DNA of 44,090 nucleotides from Chloroflexota bacterium. Its GTDB lineage: Bacteria > Chloroflexota > Anaerolineae > Anaerolineales > Anaerolineaceae. The translations under genes were made by a program, and so were the position numbers. The notes under the pieces were generated by a model. The model had not been told where the DNA came from and did no database searches. It saw nothing but the letters and a program-made list of their open reading frames with translations. The stretch's first letter is position 1. The number at the start of each line of letters is the position of its first letter. Below, piece after piece: positions 15,873 to 22,779 of this stretch. The stretch lies in NCBI GenBank assembly GCA_012798455.1, contig JAAZNC010000095.1, forward strand, positions 1-44,090, in the 5' to 3' direction.

Positions 15873-17150
15873 ATGAACCAGGATGAAATCGAGATCCGGG
15901 AAATCCGGTTGTTAAAATACTATGTTCTTTTTCAATTCATCATTTACTTTTTGAGCATAATTGTTCGTGATTTCATTATTATGGGGGGATTCCTTGATAC
16001 AGTGAATTGGCTTCGATTTATTCCCGCAATTATTTTCGTTGGAATTTTTATTGTACTTGGACTAGACAAAGTAAAAAAGAATCTTACCAAGCCACGGTTG
16101 TTATTTATTTTAGCCTTACTGTCTGTTACAACCATCCTGACTCGTTTCATAACCCCCGGTTACTCCATTGCAATCAATCGTGCTCGCTTACTTCCGAGTA
16201 TTTTTAATGTGGGTGTTTTTACCTTTGGCTTTGATCAATTATTTTTCTTGATTCTGCCGGTTCTATTCGTTGCCTGGCAATTTCCACAGAAAACCATGTT
16301 CTTGTTCTGCGGCTTTATTACCTGGATAGAAATCAGTATTTCATTATTGACTGCTGAAACGGACACATTAAGTTTTTTCATTTTAATCGTTACCATTTTA
16401 TTTCGAGGTGTGATCTTTGGAATCATGGGTTTCTTTATTAATGGGATGAGTGAAGTTCAGCGTTCCCAGAGAATTGAACTTGAAAAAGTGAATGCACGTT
16501 TGCGGAAATCCGCTATTTATACTGAGCAATTGGCCCAAAGCCGTGAGAGAAACCGCCTTGCGCGGGAACTGCATGATACCTTGGCTCATACTTTAAGTAG
16601 TACTGCTGTTCAATTAGAAGCAGTGAAAGTATTATATGATGCCAATCCTGTTCAGGCTAAAATTGTTCTAGAGCAAAGCTTGGAAAATACCCGGAATGGA
16701 TTGAATGAAACCAGAAGGGCATTGAAAGATTTACGAACCTCAGAACTGGAAAATTACGGCTTATTTCAAGCCATAAAGAATCTGCTCATCAGCGGTGCGG
16801 AACGCAGTGGATTTATCTATTATGATAATTTGGACATAAAAATCAATTTGTTTCCTGACCAGATTAGCCATGTAATTTATCGCACAATTCAAGAAGCGAT
16901 CGAGAATACTGTTAAACATGCCAAAGCACATCATGTCGATTTGAAGATAGATGTGATGGATAAATTGATTCATATTCAATATACTGATGATGGTCAAGGC
17001 TTTTCTATTGCTGATATAGGAGATGTCAAACATTACGGTTTGCGGGGTATGCAAGAACGAGTGGAATTGATAGGTGGAAAGATCAATATAAAAAGCGAGC
17101 CTGGTGGTGGAACCAATATAGAGGTCGATTTGGAGTTGTATGATGATTAG
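15873..17150 (+). CDS. NarL-family sensor histidine kinase
   Basis: The 425-residue protein has an N-terminal region with about six membrane helices (residues 14-190), a short coiled linker, then the HisKA_3 dimerisation domain with the phosphorylated His234 in RERNRLARELHDTLAHTL. The HATPase domain has the N box EAIENTVKHAKA and G boxes DDGQGF and GLRGMQERVELIGG. Such kinases without a large extracellular sensor, as in LiaS and DesK, often sense membrane stress or antibiotics. It is divergent from the MacAB-type operon and overlaps its response regulator by 11 bases, so the pair probably controls that exporter. Confidence 0.93.
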   Translation: MNQDEIEIREIRLLKYYVLFQFIIYFLSIIVRDFIIMGGFLDTVNWLRFIPAIIFVGIFIVLGLDKVKKNLTKPRLLFILALLSVTTILTRFITPGYSIAINRARLLPSIFNVGVFTFGFDQLFFLILPVLFVAWQFPQKTMFLFCGFITWIEISISLLTAETDTLSFFILIVTILFRGVIFGIMGFFINGMSEVQRSQRIELEKVNARLRKSAIYTEQLAQSRERNRLARELHDTLAHTLSSTAVQLEAVKVLYDANPVQAKIVLEQSLENTRNGLNETRRALKDLRTSELENYGLFQAIKNLLISGAERSGFIYYDNLDIKINLFPDQISHVIYRTIQEAIENTVKHAKAHHVDLKIDVMDKLIHIQYTDDGQGFSIADIGDVKHYGLRGMQERVELIGGKINIKSEPGGGTNIEVDLELYDD

Positions 17151-17784
17151 GATTTTGATTTGTGACGATCAAGAGTTGGTCTGTGAAGGGTTAAAAGCTA
17201 TCCTGGGTACCTCTAATCTGGTGGAGGTGATAGGCTTAGCCTACAATGGCTTGGAAGCTCTTGATTTCCTGGAGAAGAATGAAGTTGATGTAGTGCTAAT
17301 GGATTTGAAGATGCCTATCCTCAATGGAATTCAAACCACCAAACAGATCAAAGAAAAATACCCCAGTGTTCATATTCTTGTTCTAACGACCTATGATGCT
17401 GATCAATGGGTTCTGGATGCCATTCGTTATGGTGCCGATGGGTACATGCTTAAAGATGCGCCACGCGAGAGATTGTTACAGGCAATAGAAGAAGTCAATA
17501 TAGGGAAAACACCGGTAGATTCGAAAGTGGCGGGAAAATTATTTGAACAAATTACCAAAATTCCGCAGAAATCACCAACAACCATTGGATCAAATCTCAC
17601 AGAACGTGAACACGAGGTATTGCTGTTGATCTCGCATGGGAAATCGAACGCTGAAATTGCCGAGAGTCTCTTCCTCTCTGAAGGAACGGTGCGGAATTAT
17701 GTAAGTTCCATTTTAGAAAAATTAGATGTCACGGATAGAACTCAGGCTGCGGTGATCGCCATCCGCAGTGGACTGGTTGATTAA
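17140..17784 (+). CDS. NarL/LuxR-family response regulator
   Basis: The 214-residue protein has a receiver domain (phospho-acceptor Asp55 in VVLMDLKMP, acidic pair DD at residues 9-10, Thr in LTTYDAD and Lys in YMLKDAPRE) and a C-terminal LuxR-type helix-turn-helix (LTEREHEVLLLISHGKSNAE, then EGTVRNYVSSILEKL). The partner is the kinase encoded directly upstream, with overlapping reading frames. A strong hairpin follows the stop codon. The likely target is the divergent exporter operon beginning at 15708. Confidence 0.95.
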   Translation: MMIRILICDDQELVCEGLKAILGTSNLVEVIGLAYNGLEALDFLEKNEVDVVLMDLKMPILNGIQTTKQIKEKYPSVHILVLTTYDADQWVLDAIRYGADGYMLKDAPRERLLQAIEEVNIGKTPVDSKVAGKLFEQITKIPQKSPTTIGSNLTEREHEVLLLISHGKSNAEIAESLFLSEGTVRNYVSSILEKLDVTDRTQAAVIAIRSGLVD

Positions 17785-17816
17785 AAGAAAAAAAGCTCAT
17801 TGAGCTTTTTTTCTTT
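17784..17816. terminator. Bidirectional rho-independent terminator
   Basis: An A-rich arm ending in AGCTC (17784-17798) pairs with GAGCT plus a T-run (17802-17816), a 15-bp stem with a three-base loop. T-tracts are present in both orientations, so it can end both the two-component operon and the convergent BtpA-family gene. Confidence 0.85.
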
Positions 17817-17833
17817 AGGAGAGAAAATATTCT

Positions 17834-18643
17834 TCATCTGATGGATTTAACAATATCCATGAATTCTTTCACTCGTGCCTGATCAACGTGATTTTCGAAT
17901 GTACCATCGTATTTGAAAGTAGTTCCTACCACAGCGCCATCTGAAAGAGAGAGCTGTTCTTTTACATTGGAGATTCTAACGCCTGTGTTTGCAAAAACGA
18001 TGGTCTCAGGTACAGCTTCTTTTACTAAGCGTAAAACTTGCATATCGGTTTCGCTACCAGCGGTGAGTCCCGAAACACACAAGGCATCTGGGCGGTGATT
18101 GAAAACTGTGGATTTAGCGATTTCAATCAGATCACGATCACCCAGATATTTGGCAGCTTCTGGAACGATATTGAACAGCAGTTTTACATTTTCTGCGCTA
18201 ATAGCTCTCTGGTGACGGACAGTCTCCCCGCAATTTGTATCCCAAAGACCAAAATCACTGGCATATACACCAGAAAAGATCTCGCGAACAAATTTTGCTC
18301 CAGTAGCAGATGCCAGGTCAAGCGATGCAATGGGATCCCATAAAACATTAACCCCAAAAGGAATGTGGATATCGGTTTTCAACTCGCCAATGATATCAGC
18401 CATGCTGGCGACTGTGATCGCAGGGACCTTGGTCAGGTAAGGGAGGCTAAATTCATTGGAAAACATTACAGCATCCACACCACCTTCCTGTAAAGCGCGC
18501 AAATCCTTACGAGCCCAATCTAATACATACTTCATTCCCTTTTCTTTTTCATAATAAGGGTCACCCGGTAAGGCGGAGAGATGGCACATGGCAATAATAG
18601 GTTTTTTCGTTCCGAAAATTTCTTCCGTCCAAAAAGTTTTCAT
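17834..18643 (-). CDS. BtpA/SgcQ-family TIM-barrel protein
   Basis: The 269-residue protein belongs to the BtpA family, which includes SgcQ of enteric sugar operons and the cyanobacterial photosystem-I biogenesis factor. Conserved segments are KPIIAMCHLSALPGDPYY at the N-terminus, GGVDAVMFSNEFSLPY, FGVNVLWDPIASLDLA, and the C-terminal FANTGVRISNV and GAVVGTTFKYDG. The fold is a TIM barrel related to phosphate-binding isomerases, and the biochemical activity is not established. It is alone in its transcription unit here, with a consensus promoter and a long leader. Given the sugar operon at 3714, a role in carbohydrate metabolism is more plausible than one in photosynthesis. Confidence 0.88.
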   Translation of the reverse strand: MKTFWTEEIFGTKKPIIAMCHLSALPGDPYYEKEKGMKYVLDWARKDLRALQEGGVDAVMFSNEFSLPYLTKVPAITVASMADIIGELKTDIHIPFGVNVLWDPIASLDLASATGAKFVREIFSGVYASDFGLWDTNCGETVRHQRAISAENVKLLFNIVPEAAKYLGDRDLIEIAKSTVFNHRPDALCVSGLTAGSETDMQVLRLVKEAVPETIVFANTGVRISNVKEQLSLSDGAVVGTTFKYDGTFENHVDQARVKEFMDIVKSIR

Positions 18644-18792
18644 ATCTTGATACCTTTCTTCTTTTTCATTATTTATCCTTTGTTTTGTTCTCTTGTTGGA
18701 AAATATGAAAATAGGATGATTGAGTTGGTTTCATTTCTTTCAAATAGATAGTTGTGTGTTGCTCTATTGATGGTTTCCTCAGAGGCGAAAAA

Positions 18793-18819
18793 GACAAAAA
18801 AGGACAAAATAATGACGAA
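18793..18819. repeat. Three direct repeats of GAC(A/G)AAA, possible operator
   Basis: GACAAAA begins at 18793 and 18803, and GACGAAA at 18814. The 10- to 11-base spacing places them on one face of the helix, just downstream of the minus-strand -10 at 18838. This arrangement resembles operators of some sugar regulators, but A-rich sequence makes chance repeats likely. Confidence 0.4.
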
Positions 18820-18837
18820 AAATGATTGATAATGGAC

Positions 18838-18866
18838 ATTATAACATTTCAAAAAATAACTGTCAA
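18838..18866 (-). promoter_or_regulatory. Perfect-consensus sigma-70 promoter of the BtpA-family gene
   Basis: On the minus strand TTGACA (18866-18861) and TATAAT (18843-18838) are separated by exactly 17 bases. Transcription would start near 18831, leaving a leader of about 190 bases before ATG 18643. That leader shows no strong hairpin or riboswitch I can recognise. Confidence 0.85.
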
Positions 18867-18895
18867 TCTTAAATTCGCGGATGTTATGAAATATT

Positions 18896-18944
18896 CTGAG
18901 ATAAGAAAAGGAAGTCCATTTTGGACTTCCTTTTCTTATCTCAG
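18896..18944 (-). terminator. Long perfect inverted repeat ending the ubiquitin-like operon
   Basis: The 23 bases at 18896-18918 are perfectly complementary to 18922-18944, leaving a three-base loop. The outer arm overlaps the stop codon of the VWA gene. T-rich stretches lie inside the arm rather than after it. It probably terminates the operon and protects the 3' end of its message. Confidence 0.75.
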
Positions 18945-20056
18945 TCTTTCAAGATGATACGAATCTTCTTCCTTTTCTTTTTATTCAAATAACGTGTTAT
19001 TGACATGGGAATGAGTATTGCCAGTATCAGAATACCCAATAGTACCCCAAATAGCAGCCAGTTGCTGGTATCAGGAACTTCGGGGATCAAACCGCCGGGA
19101 TTATATGAAGAAACAGTGCCGCTTACATTGTTTTGCCAAGCTCCCCGCAGATGAACGGAAAGGGATCTTAACACCCCATCTCGCAAACTTTGCGGAGTAA
19201 TATAGCTGACCATGACTTCACTCTGTAATGATTGGCGAATATTTGTATAAAGTCCAACCAATTCCTGTGCATCCTGTACATAACCGTAGATGCCTCCGGC
19301 GTTTTGCGCTAGATTTCTCAGCGTGTTCTCATCAATGCCTTCATATTCATCCGGATTTTCATTTTCACTCGGTTGAGTGCCAAAACCGATGGTGGAAATG
19401 GATAACCCGCTTGCGCCGATTGCTTGAAGGATTTCATCAGAACTGTTCTGGCTTTGATTGTCCATCCCATCGGTCAATAAAATGATGGCTTTACGTCCTG
19501 CTAATGGATTCAACGTGCCGATTGCTTTGAGTAGGGCATCCCACATTGCGGTATCCCCTTGTGCACGAATTCCGGCAATACCTGCCAGCAAGGTTTCTTT
19601 ATCTGAGGTAATTCCTTGAACAGTTTGTACCTGGGTATTGAAGGTAATGATGCCAGCAGAATCACTTGAACGCATCTGTTCAACATAGGATGATGCAGCG
19701 CTCTTGGCTGTTTCAAGTTTGTTTGAGAAGTTCATGCTGCCAGAATTATCGATCAACAATAAACTGGTGAAGGATTCAACATTATCCATACCCTGAATGG
19801 ATTTTTTATCAACAGGGAATCCATCTTCGAGTAACTCAATGTCATTTGCCGGCACGGGCACCGGATTTCCAGTGACATCTTTGGCAGAGATATATACATT
19901 GACCAAAGGGAATTGACTGGTATCTATCTGAGTGATCTGTAATGAAACGGCATTCCCTGGCTGGTCGGTGGTGGGTTGATCTTTAACACATGCATTGAAG
20001 AGAACAGAAGCGATCAATATTCCAACAAGAAGAATTTTATGGTTTTGGTTGTTCAT
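18941..20056 (-). CDS. VWA-domain lipoprotein with C-terminal membrane helix
   Basis: The 371-residue protein has a lipoprotein signal (LVGILIASVLFNAC, lipidated Cys23). A von Willebrand A domain follows with a complete MIDAS (DNSGS, Asp103, Ser105, Ser107; later GDTAMWDAL and TDGMDN). Near the C-terminus is a membrane helix (LLFGVLLGILILAILIPMSI) followed by a basic tail. The VWA domain is therefore outside the cell, anchored at both ends. ATG 20056 is used because AAAGAGGT precedes it; an in-frame ATG at 20074 overlaps the FHA gene. It is the last gene of the ubiquitin-like operon, four bases after the FHA gene. Its role there is unknown: it may bind a metal-dependent ligand or assemble a membrane complex. 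Confidence 0.85.
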   Translation of the reverse strand: MNNQNHKILLVGILIASVLFNACVKDQPTTDQPGNAVSLQITQIDTSQFPLVNVYISAKDVTGNPVPVPANDIELLEDGFPVDKKSIQGMDNVESFTSLLLIDNSGSMNFSNKLETAKSAASSYVEQMRSSDSAGIITFNTQVQTVQGITSDKETLLAGIAGIRAQGDTAMWDALLKAIGTLNPLAGRKAIILLTDGMDNQSQNSSDEILQAIGASGLSISTIGFGTQPSENENPDEYEGIDENTLRNLAQNAGGIYGYVQDAQELVGLYTNIRQSLQSEVMVSYITPQSLRDGVLRSLSVHLRGAWQNNVSGTVSSYNPGGLIPEVPDTSNWLLFGVLLGILILAILIPMSITRYLNKKKRKKIRIILKD

Positions 20057-20060
20057 AACG

Positions 20061-20918
20061 CTACCTCTTTTCATGGTAAATCATCTCTGTCTTGCCGATG
20101 CGGATATGCTGCATATTCTTCAATTTTGCCACATCGATCTTTTTCCCGTCCAGATAGGTACCTTTCATACTGATATCTTTCAATGTAAAATAAGTATCGT
20201 GACCTTCCAGAATGGCATGCTGTGGGTCAATCCCCTCATCAGGAATGGCGATCTCTGCTTTCAGTGGGCTACTGCCAATGGTCGCTGAAGGACCGTCTTT
20301 GCGAAGAAATTTATCCAGAATGAATTCCATACCAGTGATCTTTCCAGTCACGATTTCCAACCATGTGCGCGATAGAACGAAACTGATCATGGCGGTGAAA
20401 ACGCCAGTGGAAAAACCCAGAAGAATCAATCCGGCTGCTTTCCCTAAGGCAAGATCTGCCAGCAGCGCCCGGCTGATTTCCAGCAGGATTCCGCCTACCA
20501 ATCCGCCGATGAGCCCTCCCAATCCGCCTTTCCAAAGCTGGGAACCACCAGTTATTGAGGTAGCAAAACCAACCAAAAGACCGAAGATAGCCCAACCTAA
20601 TGGACGACTCCAACTCTCGCCGCCGACTGCTAGAAAGAGAGTTTCCGCAAGGGGTAAAGCGATGGCACCTCCTAAAGCGCCCAGTAGGAAGGTGATCCCC
20701 CCCTTTTTAAAGGCAGCTCCCCAAGATTGTTCGAGCAGTCCTTGTCCAATTCCGATGCCTACACCGATCAGCCCACCAATCAAAGCTCCTACTATGGCTT
20801 CACTTAATAATAGATGTGCTGTGAATGAGAGCCCCAGCATATTGCTGATCTGCCATCCAAGTAATCCACCAGTGGCACCAGTCATCCCTAATGTATAGAA
20901 ACGGTGAGTTCTTTTCAT
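20061..20918 (-). CDS. Glycine-rich membrane protein with C-terminal FHA-like domain
   Basis: Residues 8 to about 185 are a series of hydrophobic, glycine-zipper-rich helices (for example GGLGGLIGGLVGGILLEI). Residues 197-285 resemble a cytoplasmic forkhead-associated domain, with ATIGSSPLKAEIAIPDEGID, QHAILEG and KDISMKGTYLDGKKI. FHA domains normally read phosphothreonine. Here the usual Gly-Arg is Ile-Gly-Ser (214-216), the Ser-Arg before the conserved His is Pro-Gln (His234), and the usual Asn-Gly is Lys252-Gly253, so phosphopeptide binding may be lost. GGAGGT lies ahead of ATG 20918. The start overlaps the JAB stop by four bases, tying it into the ubiquitin-like operon. Confidence 0.82.
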   Translation of the reverse strand: MKRTHRFYTLGMTGATGGLLGWQISNMLGLSFTAHLLLSEAIVGALIGGLIGVGIGIGQGLLEQSWGAAFKKGGITFLLGALGGAIALPLAETLFLAVGGESWSRPLGWAIFGLLVGFATSITGGSQLWKGGLGGLIGGLVGGILLEISRALLADLALGKAAGLILLGFSTGVFTAMISFVLSRTWLEIVTGKITGMEFILDKFLRKDGPSATIGSSPLKAEIAIPDEGIDPQHAILEGHDTYFTLKDISMKGTYLDGKKIDVAKLKNMQHIRIGKTEMIYHEKR

Positions 20919-21586
20919 ATTACCAATACCTCCATTTCTGGATTAGCTAGATCTAGTTCAGGTTTCAAGTTTTTCCAGAAAACCTTGCTTTTTTTTTCTT
21001 GAGTGATCAATTCATAAAATCCAAAATAACGACGTGTATCCAATTGCCCATTCTTCTGACGGATGAAAAAACCACCAGCGGAGGTGAAGGGTTCCACGAC
21101 CAGAGCTACTTGCCAGGGTTTTGGAAAAAAATTTTTGTGCAACCACTCATCCCAGGAAGAGAAGAACACACCCATTCTTGGATGGGTATGATACCAGCCT
21201 ACCAGTTGTTTATCGGGATGGTAGCGTTCCAAGAATTCGAACAAGGCGATTTGGCTATCACTGGTAAACGTGAGATGAGCAGCCCCGTGATTAGTATAAG
21301 GAGCTGCCAAGATAGTATCAATGACCAGAAATTCCTGCTGGAAAATTGTATCGTAACAATACTTACCAGCCATCCACCCACCGACCTCATTGTTTAGATC
21401 ACTTCCAGCATGCGCGCATACCCGAATATAGGCATTTGGGGTGATGAAAATTTTAACCAGGGGAGTAAATTCATCCTCACTGTTTTCTCGCGGGGTCCAT
21501 TCAAGGGCGTGGTGAATGGGCATGCGGGTCCGACGGGGATGCTCATGTAATTCTTGTTCGGGATGGAAGCGCAACTTAATTTCCAA
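20915..21586 (-). CDS. JAMM/JAB-domain isopeptidase of the ubiquitin-like operon
   Basis: This 223-residue protein has a complete JAMM metalloprotease motif: Glu67 in NEVGGWMAG, then His133 and His135 in GWYHTHPRMG, Ser143 and Asp146 in FFSSWDE, fitting HxH-x7-Sxx D exactly. JAMM enzymes cleave bonds after the C-terminal glycine of ubiquitin or ubiquitin-like proteins. Located directly after the free Ubl gene, it should remove the Ubl from targets or split the Ubl-E2 fusion. The start codon is TTG at 21586, with AAGGA placed correctly ahead of it. A 40-residue N-terminal extension precedes the domain. No signal peptide is present, so it acts in the cytoplasm. Confidence 0.93.
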   Translation of the reverse strand: MEIKLRFHPEQELHEHPRRTRMPIHHALEWTPRENSEDEFTPLVKIFITPNAYIRVCAHAGSDLNNEVGGWMAGKYCYDTIFQQEFLVIDTILAAPYTNHGAAHLTFTSDSQIALFEFLERYHPDKQLVGWYHTHPRMGVFFSSWDEWLHKNFFPKPWQVALVVEPFTSAGGFFIRQKNGQLDTRRYFGFYELITQEKKSKVFWKNLKPELDLANPEMEVLVI

Positions 21587-21624
21587 GGATATTCCTTTTC
21601 TGTATATATGAAATAAATTGTTAT

Positions 21625-21891
21625 TTATCCTGCAGTAATATCTGCAGTGATCATGAGTCGATCATCTTCAGGCACGCCAGCGGATTCGAGCGTTTCATCC
21701 TCTTTTAATTCGCGACCCAATGCTTTGCTGTCTAGGCGATAACTGACCGGACGTCCATCCGGACCAACCGTAGGCAGTTCCAGAGTTGTAGCCAATTCGG
21801 GTAGTAGATCTTTAATTTCTACATCACCGGGTACTTCAGCGTTGCGTGAGCCGCCGGAAGGTAGAACCAGTGTTACGTTTTTATCGGACAT
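21625..21891 (-). CDS. YukD-type ubiquitin-like protein (free Ubl)
   Basis: The 88-residue protein has the beta-grasp pattern of YukD/EsaB-like ubiquitin relatives: strand KNVTLVLPSGG, helix DVEIKDLLPELATTL, and a closing strand DRLMITADI. It ends in Thr-Ala-Gly with nothing after, so the terminal glycine is exposed from the start and needs no processing before activation. Ubiquitin ends Gly-Gly, but Ufm1 and Atg8 show that one glycine can suffice. It matches the first 88 residues of the E2 fusion at 63 positions by my alignment. AAGGAG precedes the ATG. It is the best candidate for the conjugated modifier in this operon. Confidence 0.92.
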   Translation of the reverse strand: MSDKNVTLVLPSGGSRNAEVPGDVEIKDLLPELATTLELPTVGPDGRPVSYRLDSKALGRELKEDETLESAGVPEDDRLMITADITAG

Positions 21892-21906
21892 TTTTAATTC
21901 TCCTTT

Positions 21907-22758
21907 TTATTTCAACTTAATTTTCGGTTTTGCCGTTTTAAACTGCGGTTTCTTTTCTATTTTGATACGTTCAGGACGCAGTAATTCCCTTCCGTCCACC
22001 GGGAACACTCCAGGGTGAGTTTTCCGGTATCCCTGGCACCATTTAGCAGCTTCCATATCCCAAGGAAATGGTGGTTTTTGAGGGTCATCGTGATAATTCT
22101 TGTACTGCACCATTTCTCCCAGCATGATTACCAGGCGATCCAATGAGCGGCTGGCAGACCACCAGGCAGCGTCAATACACACACTGCCATTGGCATGGTT
22201 GATATTAGGATGCCAAACTGGTGTCAACCATTTCATACCTGGCCAACGTTGTGGGTACTGATTGTGGAGATAAATTTCCACTTCGTGTTTATTTCCAAAT
22301 TTCGGATTGCCTTTCTTATCGATCCCAATGATGCCTTTACATTTATATGTAACAATATATTTTTCAGGAGGAAGACCCCCCTGTGTCTTTTCCGCTTTGA
22401 CCGAAATCAGATCGCTACGAGCATTGATTTCCTGAATAAGTTCAAAATCTTTCTTTAAACGACGCATACGCGGGCTGGAAGATACTGCAACGGAACCTGC
22501 TGTAATATCGGTGGTGATCATCAAGCGATCGTCAGTGGGGATACCTGCCTGATGAAGGGTTTCTTTTTCTCGTAGCTCTCTCCCCAGGGCTTTGCTATCT
22601 AAACGGTAACCCAGCGGACGCCCGTCAGGTCCAACGGTAGGCAGACTCAACAAAGATGTCAATTCCGCCAGCAGGTCACCTACTGGCACATCATCCGGCA
22701 TATCTGCTTTACGTGCGCCCCCGCTGGGTAATACGAGTGTTACTGAAATATCTGGCAT
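21907..22758 (-). CDS. Ubl-E2 fusion: ubiquitin-like domain joined to E2 conjugating enzyme
   Basis: Residues 1-88 are a ubiquitin-like domain nearly identical in layout to the free Ubl, down to the ending DITAG at 84-88. Residues about 95-255 are an E2-like (UBC-fold) enzyme with the classic HPN (183-185) and catalytic Cys194 in NGSVCIDAAWW. A basic tail (RPERIKIEKKPQFK) ends the protein. E2s accept the activated modifier from E1 on this cysteine and pass it to a target lysine, often with a RING protein. The Gly88-Ser89 junction looks like a site where the JAB enzyme could release a Ubl, as ubiquitin is released from ribosomal fusions; alternatively the domain may stay attached. Strong AGGAGG ribosome site. 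Confidence 0.93.
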   Translation of the reverse strand: MPDISVTLVLPSGGARKADMPDDVPVGDLLAELTSLLSLPTVGPDGRPLGYRLDSKALGRELREKETLHQAGIPTDDRLMITTDITAGSVAVSSSPRMRRLKKDFELIQEINARSDLISVKAEKTQGGLPPEKYIVTYKCKGIIGIDKKGNPKFGNKHEVEIYLHNQYPQRWPGMKWLTPVWHPNINHANGSVCIDAAWWSASRSLDRLVIMLGEMVQYKNYHDDPQKPPFPWDMEAAKWCQGYRKTHPGVFPVDGRELLRPERIKIEKKPQFKTAKPKIKLK

Positions 22759-22779
22759 ACATTCCTCCTAAGCAGTTCT

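Noticed and set aside
17834..18643. Photosystem I biogenesis role for the BtpA-family gene
   Set aside because: No photosynthesis genes are nearby; the SgcQ branch of the family occurs in sugar operons and fits this window better.
18640..18669. Nine-codon leader peptide gene before the BtpA-family gene, listed as a CDS
   Set aside because: It has a ribosome-like site and overlaps the next start, but so short an A-rich frame can arise by chance; it is mentioned only as an observation.
20212..20898. 228-residue open frame on the + strand opposite the FHA-like gene
   Set aside because: It is the antisense of a glycine-rich coding region, which produces a proline-rich frame with no stops. It has no ribosome site or recognisable domain, and the minus-strand gene fits the operon.
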